64,000 bases of DNA from Larix kaempferi (Eukaryota; Streptophyta; Pinopsida; Pinales; Pinaceae). How positions within the stretch are numbered: position 1 is the stretch's first letter; each line of letters starts with the position of its first letter. Shown here piece after piece: positions 13,801 through 25,800 of this stretch. The notes beneath the pieces are model-generated. The model was not told the DNA's origin, did not search any database, and saw only the letters and a program-made list of their open reading frames with translations. The stretch covers positions 25,517,501 through 25,581,500 of the forward strand of contig BSBM01000232.1 of assembly GCA_027924585.1 (NCBI GenBank). The letters are read 5' to 3'. Position numbers and translations under genes: made by a program.

Positions 13801-16800
13801 GTTGTGACTTTTGGAAAAAGATTTCTTGGTATTTTTACCAAGGGCACAACCTTTGCAAATACCACTATGTTCATTAGAAAACTCAGGCATACCTGTAACC
13901 ATCTTTTGAAGACCAGGGAGGGCTGCATAGTGAAGGTGCCCAAACCTGCGATGCCAAAGTTCACAAGGGTTGATGGTGTTGTGAACCAATGCTTGAGTAG
14001 AATGCCCAGAGGCCTTGTAAAGGCCTCCCTCTCGAACCCCAATCAATTCTGCTGCACTTAACCTTTCATTCTTTGACCAAAGCAAAACCTTTTTGTCCAT
14101 GAATATAACTCTGTAGCCTTTGTCTTCTAAGCCAGCAACAGAAAGGAGATTTTTCTTCAAACCTGGAACATATAGTATGTCTTCAATGTGCAACATGGTC
14201 CCTGAATCAAGTTGAAATGAGACTGAACCCACTCCCTCTATTTTGTAGGTGGAGTCATCTCCAAGTTCTACTTGAGTGTCAAACTTCTTCTTTCTGTAGC
14301 TTGTAAGAGCTTCACGGGAACCTGTCATATGTCTTGAGGCTCCACTGTCCACCAACCAAGAATTTGAGCTGTTGGTGATGGACCCTGCTAGGGCAGAAAT
14401 CAAATAGTATTCTTTCCTTGAATCTTCTTGCTTGGAAGACCTTGCATTTTTCTTCTTCTTTGGTTCTTCTTCTTCAGCTGTAGATGCTTCAAATTTTCTT
14501 TTGGGCCTTCTCTTTGGTAGCCTACAGTTCCTAGCATAATGTCCCATCTTGAAACAATTAAAACATTTAACTTGAGACATATCAAATTGCCTACCTTGTG
14601 GCTTGTTCTCTTTCTTCTTGGGATGAAAAGGCTTTTTGAATTGCTTCTTAGTTTTAGCTGCTAGTGCAAGGTTCCCTTCTTTAGGACCCTTAGTTCTGCT
14701 CTGTACTCTGCCTTCTTCTTCTAAACAATCATGCCAAAGTCTTTCAAAATCTGGCTGAGTCTCACGCCCACTAACAGAAGCTAAGAAGGTTTCCCAAGAA
14801 CTTGGAAGACCATCAAAAACTGTTTGTACCAGATCATCATCATCTACCGTAACCCCAATAGCAGAAAGCTGATCTCTTACCTGAGCAATTTTTGTGAAGA
14901 AGGAGGCCACTCCTTCATCCTTTTCCATCTTCAATGTACGAAGTCTATTTTTCAAGACTCTCTTTTGACTGGGTGCTTTCTTCTCATACAAATTTGTCAA
15001 AGTGTCAAAACACTCCTTGGCTGTCTTCAGTGGTGTTATGGCAGGCATTATATTTTCCTTGACTGAATCATAGATAATCCTCCTAGCCTTGGCTTGTTTC
15101 CTTTTGAATGCTGCCCTTCCTGTGTTTGACGTGGGTTCTTCTACAACATTGATGACCAAGTCATCAAGGTCATTTTCTTCCAAGGTGGCCATAATCCTTG
15201 CTTTCCATGAATTAAAGTTTGCTGAGCCTTCAAGTCTGTCCTCTGGTCTGAAAGAGGTAGAGGCAGCCATCTCTGATCTGTCTACACTGTCCCAAGGTCT
15301 ATGTAAGACACAGTCAGTTGCCTAAACACTGTGTGTTTTACAAGCAGAGCTCTGATACCATGTTAAAAATCATAAACTGATAGCAATAGCAGACTGTAAA
15401 TTTCAAAATGCAGAGATAGCTAAAAATTAGAACAACATGCAACCATAAAAACACAGTTATTTACCCTGGGGAAAACCTTTTAAGGTATAAAAACCCCAGC
15501 AAAATATCTTCCTTAAATATGAGATGTCTGAGTTTTACAATAGCAGGCTAAACAAGCCTTTTCAATAATTTGAATTGTTACAATGACCAAGAAGAACCCT
15601 GTTGACCTGTAGCTGAAGCAGTCTCAATTTTGTTTCACCAACCTGCACCTGTCACTGTCAGTTGTGGCCTTTTCAGGGACTGTAATGACTGTCAGGAAGT
15701 TAGCTAACATGAACCAATGATAGAACCCAGCTGTAACATCAGTATATCCAACAGTAAGAAGATGTATGACCCAGCATTGCACTGTAGAGAACCCAGCAAA
15801 TCGTGGAGATAATCTGCACCTTTGAATGCACAGTAATAACCAGCAATAAGAAGATATAACTCAGCAAACAATGGAGATATAACCCAGCTGTAACATGGAG
15901 ATAACCCAGCTGTAACAATGGAGATAACCCAGCTGTAACAAGGAGATAACCCAGCTGTAACAATGGAGATAACCCAGCTGTAACAAGGAGATAACCCAGC
16001 TGTAACAAAGGAGATATAACCCAGCTGTAACAAGGAGATAACCCAGCTGTAACAAAGGAGATAACCCAGCTGTAACAAGGAGATAACCCAGCTGTAACAA
16101 TGGAGATAAACCAGCAATAATATGGAGATAGAACCCAGCTGTCACAAAGAAGATAAATCAGCAATAACCACTGAACTGTCTTAATCACCAAGCTGTCTTA
16201 CTGTGCCCACACGAGCTGTTCTTTTCCTCATACGAATTGCTTATGTAATAATGAGTTTGCTTTTGTATATATAGTGAAATTCCATGCAAAATAAGTGGGG
16301 CCGACTTGCATCAATTTCCCATTAAAACAATGAGGCCGACTTGCAATAAATCAGCCATTAAATTTAATTTAATTTGTTGGGGTCGACCTGCATAGATGTT
16401 TGTTTTATTTAATGAATTAAATGTGGCCGACCCTCCAATATATATATGTAACATATATATATTAATTTCTTCATATCATCCATCATTTTAATTGTCTTTT
16501 CCTCCATTATTGAGTTGACCCAAAAATAAATAAATAAATAAATATTTATTTTCCTTCTTCTAGCTGGTGGGTTCATGGACCAAGTCAAGTGCTTGGGTTC
16601 TATAATAAATCATCTAGGTGTTCTTCAGGGTCTGCATGTCCACTCCAAGTACATCATCATAGGAAGATATTTAATTTCTTTACTTCACCCATCTGTGGTC
16701 AACAAGTCCAAGTGGAGAAGTACACCACTTGCCTAGACCCGGTCTAGGGCTTACAGTGAAATCCTGGTAACTGACCAGGTGCCTCCATTCTCCCAGAGAA

Positions 16801-19800
16801 TGGCTCTCAGCCCCGGGCTGAGCTTCCAGTCCCAGACTGGATCAATATCCTGGTAACTGACCAGGTGCCTCCATTCTCCCAGAGAATGGCACTCAGCCCC
16901 AGGCTGAGTTCCCAGTCCCAGACTGGGTCAATATCCTGGTAACTGACCAGGTGCCTCCATTCTCCCAGAGAATGGCTCTCAGCCCCAGGCTGAGCTCCCA
17001 GTCCCAGACTGAGTCAATATCCTGGTAACTGACCAGGTGCCTCCATTCTCCCAGAGAATGGCACTCGATGCTGCTCAGAAAAATCAACACCCGATCCATT
17101 AAGGCTCTACAAAGTCTAGGGGATCCGTGCGTTTTCCAAACACTCATTGTTATAACTTAGCAAACCATAGGAAAGCCTAACACCGTAATTGGCCATTTCA
17201 TCAGCTTGTCTATTTTGTCCTCGAAGAATATGCAGAAAGGAAATCTCATGAAAATCCCTGCTGATGCAGAGGAGAAGATGATGCATTTTTGAGGTGGCCT
17301 CTTTTCTATTGCCAACTATACTTCTAGCTTCTCTGATAATGATTAAGGAATCTCCTAAGACCGTAAGTCTTGATATCCCCAGGTTGATGGCGATCTCCAG
17401 CCCTTTGATGAGACCAATCCACTCCGCTCCATTATTGGTTTTCCTTCTTAAGCCCCAGGCAAATTCCTTCTGCTTGTTCCCCTTGGAGTCGAAAATAGCT
17501 CCTCGTGCACCTGCCAGCCCAGGAGTTTTGTTTTTATTTTTATTTGATTCAGATTTATGATTTTATTTACTGTTTATGTCTATGATTCAGTGTTTTAATG
17601 GAAGATGTGCATGTATTAGAAATTTAGAATTTAATATTTATCAATGTGAAATTCAATGAATCAATGATGAATTGACGATTGTGTTTACAATGTACATTGC
17701 AGAATGATGAATTTAGTATTTAGTATGTAAATGGTGGTGGCATTATGTTGGGATTCATATTTTTCAATAATTTTAGAGACACCCCCCCTATGTTAGGGAC
17801 CCCGACGTTCCCCTTCCCAAAATGGTGGTGGCATTATGTTGGGATTCATATTTTTTTAATAATTTTAGAGACACCCCCCCCTATGTTAGGGACCCCTACG
17901 TTCCTCTGTCTCCCATTAATTTTCCTAAAATTTGGAGTGGTCTCCACACATTCCCCATGTGTGTAGGAGCTCTCCTGTGTCCCAGAAACTTGGTGGAACA
18001 TTGGTTATATTCTTCATATCTCTAAAATTCTGTTTTTTCATTGCTGAAAGCACACAATGTCCAGTTAGTATTTAATTTATTCAGAAAAGTTGATAAGAGC
18101 ATGAGATCATGAATATATGCAATTGATTGGATTGGTTGAACTGTGAACATCTGAAAGCTCAGTTATAATTTCAGCACTCAAATAAAGTGATACTTTAGAA
18201 ATGCGTTTTTGCTTGAATGTTTCATGCAGCAAATATTGCAGAGTAGTTATGAATTGTGCTTCTTTTGCTTCCTTGAAGCAATTTTTGTGCAAAGATGAGG
18301 AGATTTTGATTTCTGAGGATTATTATGAATAAATTCTTATATGCTACGGCTTGCTCACAGGATTCTGATGAAATTGATAACGAAGAGGGCACAGAGAGTG
18401 AGAATAATAATTCTGAAACCCAAGAAGACAGTGATTCTGATGCTGATGAAGAGGATGATCAGCCTTCTACTTGGAGACAACAGGAGAAACATCATGGCAC
18501 AAATAGGTTAGGCAGAACATCTAATTGTAGGGTAGTAGCGGGGGAAGCACTAAATGGATATGAAAGTTTATCAGACGAAGGCAAAGAAGGTTTGTGTTAA
18601 TTTCTATGGTTGTAGTTCAAGTTGAATAAGAAATATGATTGAAGGAAAGTTGCTTCTTTAGGTGTAGCCATTGTAACTTTTCACTGTATAATCCATTGAA
18701 AGATGGCTTGTTTAAGTGATGAATAACCTGGCATATTAATCTTTGCCTTTCAAATTTCATGAAAGTGGTCAAGCTATTTTTCAGCCACTTGTTTTGGCTC
18801 CTCATCTATCAGTCCTTTGTCACAGACAAGATTGCTTAGAAAGTTTTAAATAATGTTAAGCTCATACAGACCTTGTTTTGAAGATATAGACCTTATTTGC
18901 TTGCCTGTTGCATGCTCGGGTTTCTCATTCTTTGGAAACAGGTACAATGGGTGATACTTCAAAATGGAAAGAAAGTTTGATTTCTAGAACAATTTCCAAA
19001 AGGAAAATAAATTTGATGCAGCTTGTGTATGGCCATTCTACATCAACATCCACTTCAATGTCCTTTCACGACCTGGCGGAAGATAGTGATTGTGATAGTA
19101 GTGATGAAGAGGAAGTTTTCAAGCTGAAGCGAAATTCTGAGAAGGTATGTAATACTTGTTACCGTTGATGATAATGCTGTTGATGATGTAAATGCTTTCT
19201 TTTGAGACATTCAAAACATTGCTTAAGAGAACATACACCGAATCAAGCTTATGTGGTGCATATTGTTGTTATGTGCTTCTTGTTTATGAAGTTAAATTCC
19301 CATGGTTTGCTTCATGACTGAAGTATCATTCTGTAATCAATTTGTATCATTCTGTCCTGTTTTGTGTCTGTCAGTTGATTTCAAAAGCAGTACATATGTG
19401 AAATAGGAAGAGGAATATATGCCACGTTGGGCATTTGACTCTTATGCATGGAGTCTGAGGGAGTATCTAATTTGTTATTCTACATATGTGATGATGCTTC
19501 AGTCTGTCATTAGAACCTTCTTCATCTTCTACCCCTTCCACCTGTCAGGTTATATTTAACATGGAAGAAGATAAAGACACAAATAGGTTAGATTGATCTT
19601 AGAAGAAGGAATATTATCAGAGAAGATGTATGCAAAGCTGATTCTTTTGGCAATCTTACCTAAAAGACAATATATGCTGCTTTGCATCTTTTTTGTTTGT
19701 CAGTGTTTGCAGTTGCACCAAAGACTTACTGTATTTGTTTCTATGTATCTAACAGAAAAAACCTGATGGACATATTGACATTGAAGAACCTAATGCTGAT

Positions 19801-22800
19801 GACTGCACCAAATCCCAAGTAGACTGCTCACAGTTAACTGACTGGTCAAATCAAGAGACTATCGAAAGCATTCGTGACCGCTTTGTTACAGGAGACTGGT
19901 TAAAGGCTGCTCGCCGAGGTGAACAGATGGAGGGAAGTGAAGAAGATGATGGCTCTGTCTATGGAGATTTTGAAGATTTAGAGACTGGAGAAAAATATAA
20001 AGATGCTGATGCCAACATTGGTTCAGAGAGTGGTAAAGGTGACAAGGATTCTACAGAAGAGGAACGGAGACTAAAGAAGCTTGCACTCCGTGCCAAATTT
20101 GAAGCTCAATATCCTTTCTTTTTGCTCAATTATGTCAATATTCATGTTCTTTTGGCATTAATCTGTATTTTGAATTTTCCACTTCAAGGCTTATAGGAAT
20201 CATTATATTGTTGTGTTGCAAAATAACCTTACAAGTTACTGTACCCATATCGTATATACACTCAATATCAATAATTGGTTAATAACCTAGGATGCATACT
20301 TAGTAGATTATAAATTATAATTCTATCCCAATGGAAAAATCAGTTTGTCCCATATCTCAACAGTAACTCCAATAGTGGCACCAACTATACCCTGTCACAC
20401 AATCCTTAACCAAACCTTCAAAAGTTCAAAGACACATATACATGTGTATATGGAATTGTTCCAATCAGTGCAGCATAGAGAAATAAATCTATGTTTTGGA
20501 ACATCCTATTGTTTATCATATGATTACTGTATACTCTTGATGTCGATACATAACCCTTAGGCTTGTGGGTATCACTTCTTCAAACTTTTTCCTGGATTGG
20601 TTCAGAGTCTCAGACTATAGTTGTTGGGAGCAGGGGAATGTTGCTGATTTAACAGCTCCAAAGCTCTTAGGCATGTGTTTTAATTTTTTTAAAAATGGAA
20701 GGAACCATAAAGAAAGACATTTTTATTCAAAGTAATAATTTATTAAATAGAGAAGTCTCTATTGCACTAATCTGAGAAATTAAAATTGTAAGATTAATAA
20801 TATTAATAACAAATTTCAATCTGAGCATATACATGAAGTAAGTTTAGTCCTTTGGGAATGATTTCTTGTAGAAAACTAAGTTAACATGTTCGCCGGATTT
20901 CATTGATGAAATTCAAAATTTGGTGCATTTGATAAGCAGTGGTATAAATTCGTTGATGTTTGGCTAGTTATTCGCCTTTCCACCTAGCCGCCATTTAATA
21001 ATTAATCTTCAGTGCTTCTTTAAATGGCTGTCAAAGGAAACGCCCTGGAATGTGCCATCTGTTTGCATATGACATCTCTCTGTTTGCACATGCAGCGATG
21101 GATTGTGCTCTCCATTTTCACATGCAGCTGTCCAACATGCTCTCTGTCTATCATATCGATGCAACTGTGTAATGTGCCCTCCATCTATTGTGTGGATGCC
21201 ACATATCCGTACTGTCTATTGTATGGATGCTCTACCAGTTAATAGTAAAAAAAACAGTAGTATGCTGTCTGCTAATACCTCTATCATTGTATGGATGGAG
21301 AAGACATTAAGTAAACTGCGATTTGTGAATATCTTGGGTTCTAGTTAAACTTTACCATGATTGAAGCCGCTACAGGAAAAATTAACTACATATTTGTTAT
21401 ATAACTTATATTATATAAATATAATATGCATTACATAAGTTATCTATGTTAACGTAAATTTAATATTTGTAAATGAATATAGAATTCATTATATATATAT
21501 ATTATGTACTAAAAATATGTAAATTAGATTGAATATAGAATTCATTATATATACTAAAAACAGCAAGTTATATAGCTTAACAGTAAATTCATTTTAAGTT
21601 ATATATAATTAAAAGAAATTCAATTTAAGTTCAAATTTTGAACTTAATGGCTAATTTTATCCACTATTTTTGGCATGGTGATATTTTTTGGATTTTCATA
21701 GTTGCTGAGTTTTATGAACACGAACTGGGTGACTATGGCACTAGAAAATTGAATGAGAAGAAATATAAATGTTCTGGAGATAAAAACTTGATTCATTAAT
21801 ATTTTTTATTTCTGCTCCTTCACATGATGTCAAACATTTCTGAAACCACCCTTAGAATAGAAACATGTTTCACGACAGCAATAGCTTGTAGAAGTCTTAA
21901 GAAGGTTAAACTCGATTGAATCATCGATATACTGTTCTGCAAGTATTTAATTAGGTTCAGGTAGTTATCAGACAATTATTAGTGTCTTTTTACCTGTATA
22001 TCAGATGGTAAAAAGACATAAAAAGGTTAGAAACGGTAGGTTATTCCGGGGCCATTTGTCTGGCAAATCAGCCATCTCTGATGACTACTCACTTAAGAGG
22101 CAACTGAAAAAGGAACAGAACACCTATTGTAATTCTATAGTACTAGATTAATTTTCACAATTCTTGGGCATTGAAGATTGATGATAAGAAGGGAAATTAG
22201 GTGGTGTTGATAGTCATAACTCCCTTTTGCGTCCTTTAATTTATTGTCAATCCAACTTTCTGCACCTATATTTATCATTGTTAGTGGTAGGGCTAAGTTG
22301 CACTGAAGCGGATACGGATACGGGGGGAGACACGGATATGACAAATTTTCAAAAAAGCCAGATACGTTATGGCGGGGAAACGGCATATATATATATATGT
22401 ATCGTTATCATCATAAATATTATCATTGTCATTATAATCATCATAATATTATCATTGTGCATCATCATCATCACCTAACACTACTATCAAATATCATTAA
22501 TCATACATGTAACATGATACTATGAAAACTTTTAACTAATATCATTTGAATCCTCATGCTTAGAGTCAGAGTCATCATCTATGTCCTCAACAAAAGTAGA
22601 CCGAAAATAGGGATCCTGAGCCTGGCTTGATTTCCCTGGGCTTGGAGGCACTCGTCCAACACCAATGTTCATATTCTCTAGCTATGGAAGTGGGTCAAAG
22701 TCCATTTTAAGACAAAGGAGTTCAACAATCAACACCAACATCAAGGTACATAGAGGGGTTGGTGTGCTTGATTGAATCCAGTGGCAACATTGCAATCCTG

Positions 22801-25800
22801 ATATCCTGAAAACTGTTAAGTCTGTTGAATTCTGAATGGGACTAAAAAATCTACTTTTTGCATATGAAGTCCGATGAGGTTGGAACCACTCTCAAACATT
22901 CTGAATGTCACTTTTACTTTAAGAATTTAATATTACCATTTAATATTCTTTATAGCTTCCATGGAGAGGTTGTGGGTCCTTCAGGGTTTCAATGTAGACC
23001 AGGGAAACAATTAAAAAGTCGACTTCAGGAATAAAAAACGGTTAGAAACGTGGCCCTCTTTCTCTGATACGTTTCACAATTCCCCTGAAACGTATCCACA
23101 ACCCTTGAAACGTGTCTGTACCACTTTGATACGTTTCAATGACGTTTCAGGGCTATCCCCTCCATTTCAGGATCCGAAACGGGGAACGGCGTTTCACCAA
23201 GGCTATTGTGACGTTTCCGGTAACTTAGTGGTAGGGTCTCTTGTTTTCGAATGGTATTATCTTCAAACATTCTTGATACACTACAACAGGAAATTGGTAA
23301 TGTTGAAGTGGTCAGATAGAGGATAAGATATATAATGGTCAGATATAAGAGTAGGTCATTTTGACTAGGAAGTACAATCAGTGATATTAAACTCCAGGAG
23401 TGCAAAAAGTTACTCTGGAGATCTATAAATTAAAGATATAAGTCACTAGGAAATACAACAAATGAATAAAATTTTGGTCATAGGAAATGTACCCCGTGGG
23501 TCTTCATGTTGCATATCCCCGCCTGAGGCATGTGGACATGCTGGACGTGTGCTATGGGCTACCTAAATGTTGGGCAGATATGGGACACTTGTACCTTGTG
23601 TGTTCTAACATGCTGACACTAGGGATGCCAAAATGTTTTCAAAATTTTCAAAAAAGTGTGCAGATGTGTCTCAACGCATCAAAATATTTGTCGCAACATG
23701 TCTTTGATGGTCTATTTTTGAAATGTTCAAATTTTTTTACTCAATGTTCTTGTGGAGATGGGTTGTCTGACCCCTGAATGTTGTACATAATCTCACCATT
23801 TAGTACACGTCATGCCCAACTCCAAAGCGTCTGTGTAGGGCTTAGCAACGCCAAGCACTAATTTAGGGTGAAAGGAGGTAATTTGAATAACGGGGAAGGA
23901 TTTGGGTAACGAACTTGCAGGGTTTTCCATCTGTGAGTCCACCACCTCATAGATGAAGAGAGTCAAGCACCCATGATTAGGGTAGCGAAAGGTGTAGGGC
24001 TGCCCAAAGTCATTGTGCAAACATCGATATCTCTGATGCATCTTGTAATAAGTGGGGCACTTGAAAAGAAATTTTCCTTAGACGTCACGACACTTCCTGT
24101 AAATGGCATTGCTTACATACCCGCATTCCCATGGAATACAATGATCAGACTAAACCTAAAGCTAATGAGAGCAAAACCTGAACTAGCCGAGGAGGACCTT
24201 GAGACCATGTCTCTAATGGTGAATGATAATTTCGTCCCTTGGTTGTAGAAAGTGCTACAAGGAGAAGGTTATCTTAGAGATAAGAGTCCAGGGCAGGGAT
24301 ATCCAAGTGACTTGTATATACTATTGATAGATGTCTCTGACTGCGTTGTTTATCTCCTATTTGAGGGGAAGGTGTCCAGGGGGTTGCAAATAATAGCTGA
24401 AATAGGTGAAGTGTTCAACAGAGATGCCAATAGGTTGCAGAAACAAGTATGCTTCAAATAACTAGTCTCATCTTTATCTTGAGGGGGCTAGTAGAGGAAA
24501 TCTATATTAAGGTGCAAAGGTCTAGGTAGGGTTGCCTCTCTTGCTCTGTAGTTGAAGTTGCCATGGTGCATATCTTTTTTTTTCCTCGGATAAAAAACAT
24601 AATTTTTATTTCAGCAACAAAATTACATTTCTCAGATGCTTTTAAATAAGCATTTTCAAGTAAGGCTGAAAGAGAGTCTTTGCATTTGATCTCACTAAAC
24701 AGAGATTATAAATATGGTTGAAGAAACCATATAAACTCTGATTTTACACTTTTTAAAAAATCGAAGGAATCCCAAAAAGAAAACAATGATCAACAGAGCA
24801 GGAAAGGAGTTTCACTCCAGAATTATACAAAATTACAAAAGATTCTAGTGACATAAGTAGCCCCCCTGTCATTAAAGAAATCAGTAGCAGAAACCTAAAT
24901 AGGAATTCGAGCTATCAAAATAAACAGCAGTGTTCCTTTTGTCGATAATCAAACTTGAGGTTATTCATGAAAAGGAGGATGGAAGTATCCATAACTTTGG
25001 CCATCCCTGTGTTCCAAAATATACCACTGACTGTTTAAGAATTGCTTTTGAGAGCTCATCAGGTGTAGTATTCCTTTCTCTGAAAATGTGTTCAAAGTTG
25101 AGTGAATTAAAAGCATTACACCTCCCCCTGACCTCTTCCAAAATAGGCAATAAAAGGAAATTTGAGCATCTCTGATCCCACTTTAGCCATTTGATTACGT
25201 CCGAAGAGACCCCATAAGGCTGTAATCTGGTGACACCATTTTCTAAAGCCAACTGTAAAACTAAACTCCAGTTTACTTGCTACTGCTTATTCAGTTTTTA
25301 GCTTTTGATTGAACTGCTATGGTAATTGGTAAATATTTTCCTCTTAATCCTTGACCAATGCATTACGTATGATGGATCTGAGCCTTTGGATAAGGAAGAC
25401 GAGGGAGACGAGGACAGTAAGAAGACAAAATATCACACGAGTCAAGTTGGTGAAAGTGACTACATAGATAAGGTGATTAGCTGATCTTTCTTATCTACTT
25501 AGAGTTTGATGTGGCAGTGCATAATTGCAAATAGATGTGTTTAATCTTTATATAAGGCTTCTGATTTCTGTTGATTTAATGAATTGGCTTTGTAGATTAA
25601 AGAAGAGATACAGCTTCGGAAGCAGAGGAATTTAGCTGTGCTCAATGATGTTGATGAGGTTACACGTCTTGAAATGGAGGGATTTCGTACCGGATCATAC
25701 TTAAGGTTGGAGGTGCATCGTATGCCATTTGAGATGGTTAAATATTTTAATCCCAGGCATCCTGTCCTGGTCGGAGGAATTGGTAGAGGGGAAGAAAGTG

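Larger units (their letters stand above)
9557..17089 (-). mobile_element. Ty1/copia LTR retrotransposon, near-complete, 7.5 kb
   Basis: LTRs at 9557-11263 and 15361-17089 start TGTT and end AACA. The 5-bp target duplication CCCGA is at 9552-9556 and 17090-17094. On the minus strand the order is 5' LTR, PBS, gag-protease-integrase-RT-RNase H, polypurine tract, 3' LTR, which is copia order. By eye the LTRs differ by only about ten substitutions plus changes in tandem-array length, so the insertion is fairly recent. Coding is broken by one frameshift and one stop. It inserted into a LINE inside a BMS1 intron, antisense to the gene. Confidence 0.95.
15361..17089 (-). repeat. Copia 5' LTR (right copy)
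   Basis: 1729 bp, nearly identical to 9557-11263. It sits directly against the primer binding site at 15349-15360. The minisatellite here is 15873-16143 and the 86-bp repeats start at 16767, 16853, 16939 and 17025. The array lengths and unit variants differ slightly from the other LTR. Confidence 0.92.
8201..17525 (-). mobile_element. 5'-truncated LINE (antisense), split by a copia element
   Basis: On the minus strand the order is RNase H domain (17525 to about 17100), then a 3' region (9556-8230) ending in an A-run (T-run at 8219-8230 on +). A 14-bp direct repeat TTTTGTTTTTATTT at 8187-8200 and 17526-17539 is a candidate target duplication, although low complexity weakens it. The copia element 9557-17089 with its CCCGA duplication lies inside. 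Without it the LINE is about 1.8 kb, a typical 5'-truncated insertion. Confidence 0.65.
20109..25366 (+). other. BMS1: U12-type AT-AC intron in BMS1 (5258 nt)
   Basis: The donor is ATATCCTTTC, which matches the minor-spliceosome AT-AC consensus. The 3' end is a branch-site-like TCCTTGAC (25348-25355), whose A at 25354 lies 12 nt before the AC terminus at 25366. There is no GT donor or AG acceptor that would keep the conserved protein continuous. Joining 20108 to 25367 restores the expected 'FEAQYDGSE' reading. The intron also holds a Mutator-like element (22293-23227) and an antisense LINE fragment (24572-25262). Confidence 0.88.

Noticed and set aside
20109-20196. Continuation of exon 5 to the in-frame TAG at 20194
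   Set aside because: The residues after 'FEAQY' are hydrophobic and unlike BMS1, and the U12-type donor at 20109 explains the exon end.
23973-24461. Two short + strand ORFs in the U12-type intron
   Set aside because: They are protein-like in texture in places, but I recognise no domain, and no splice or start context supports them.
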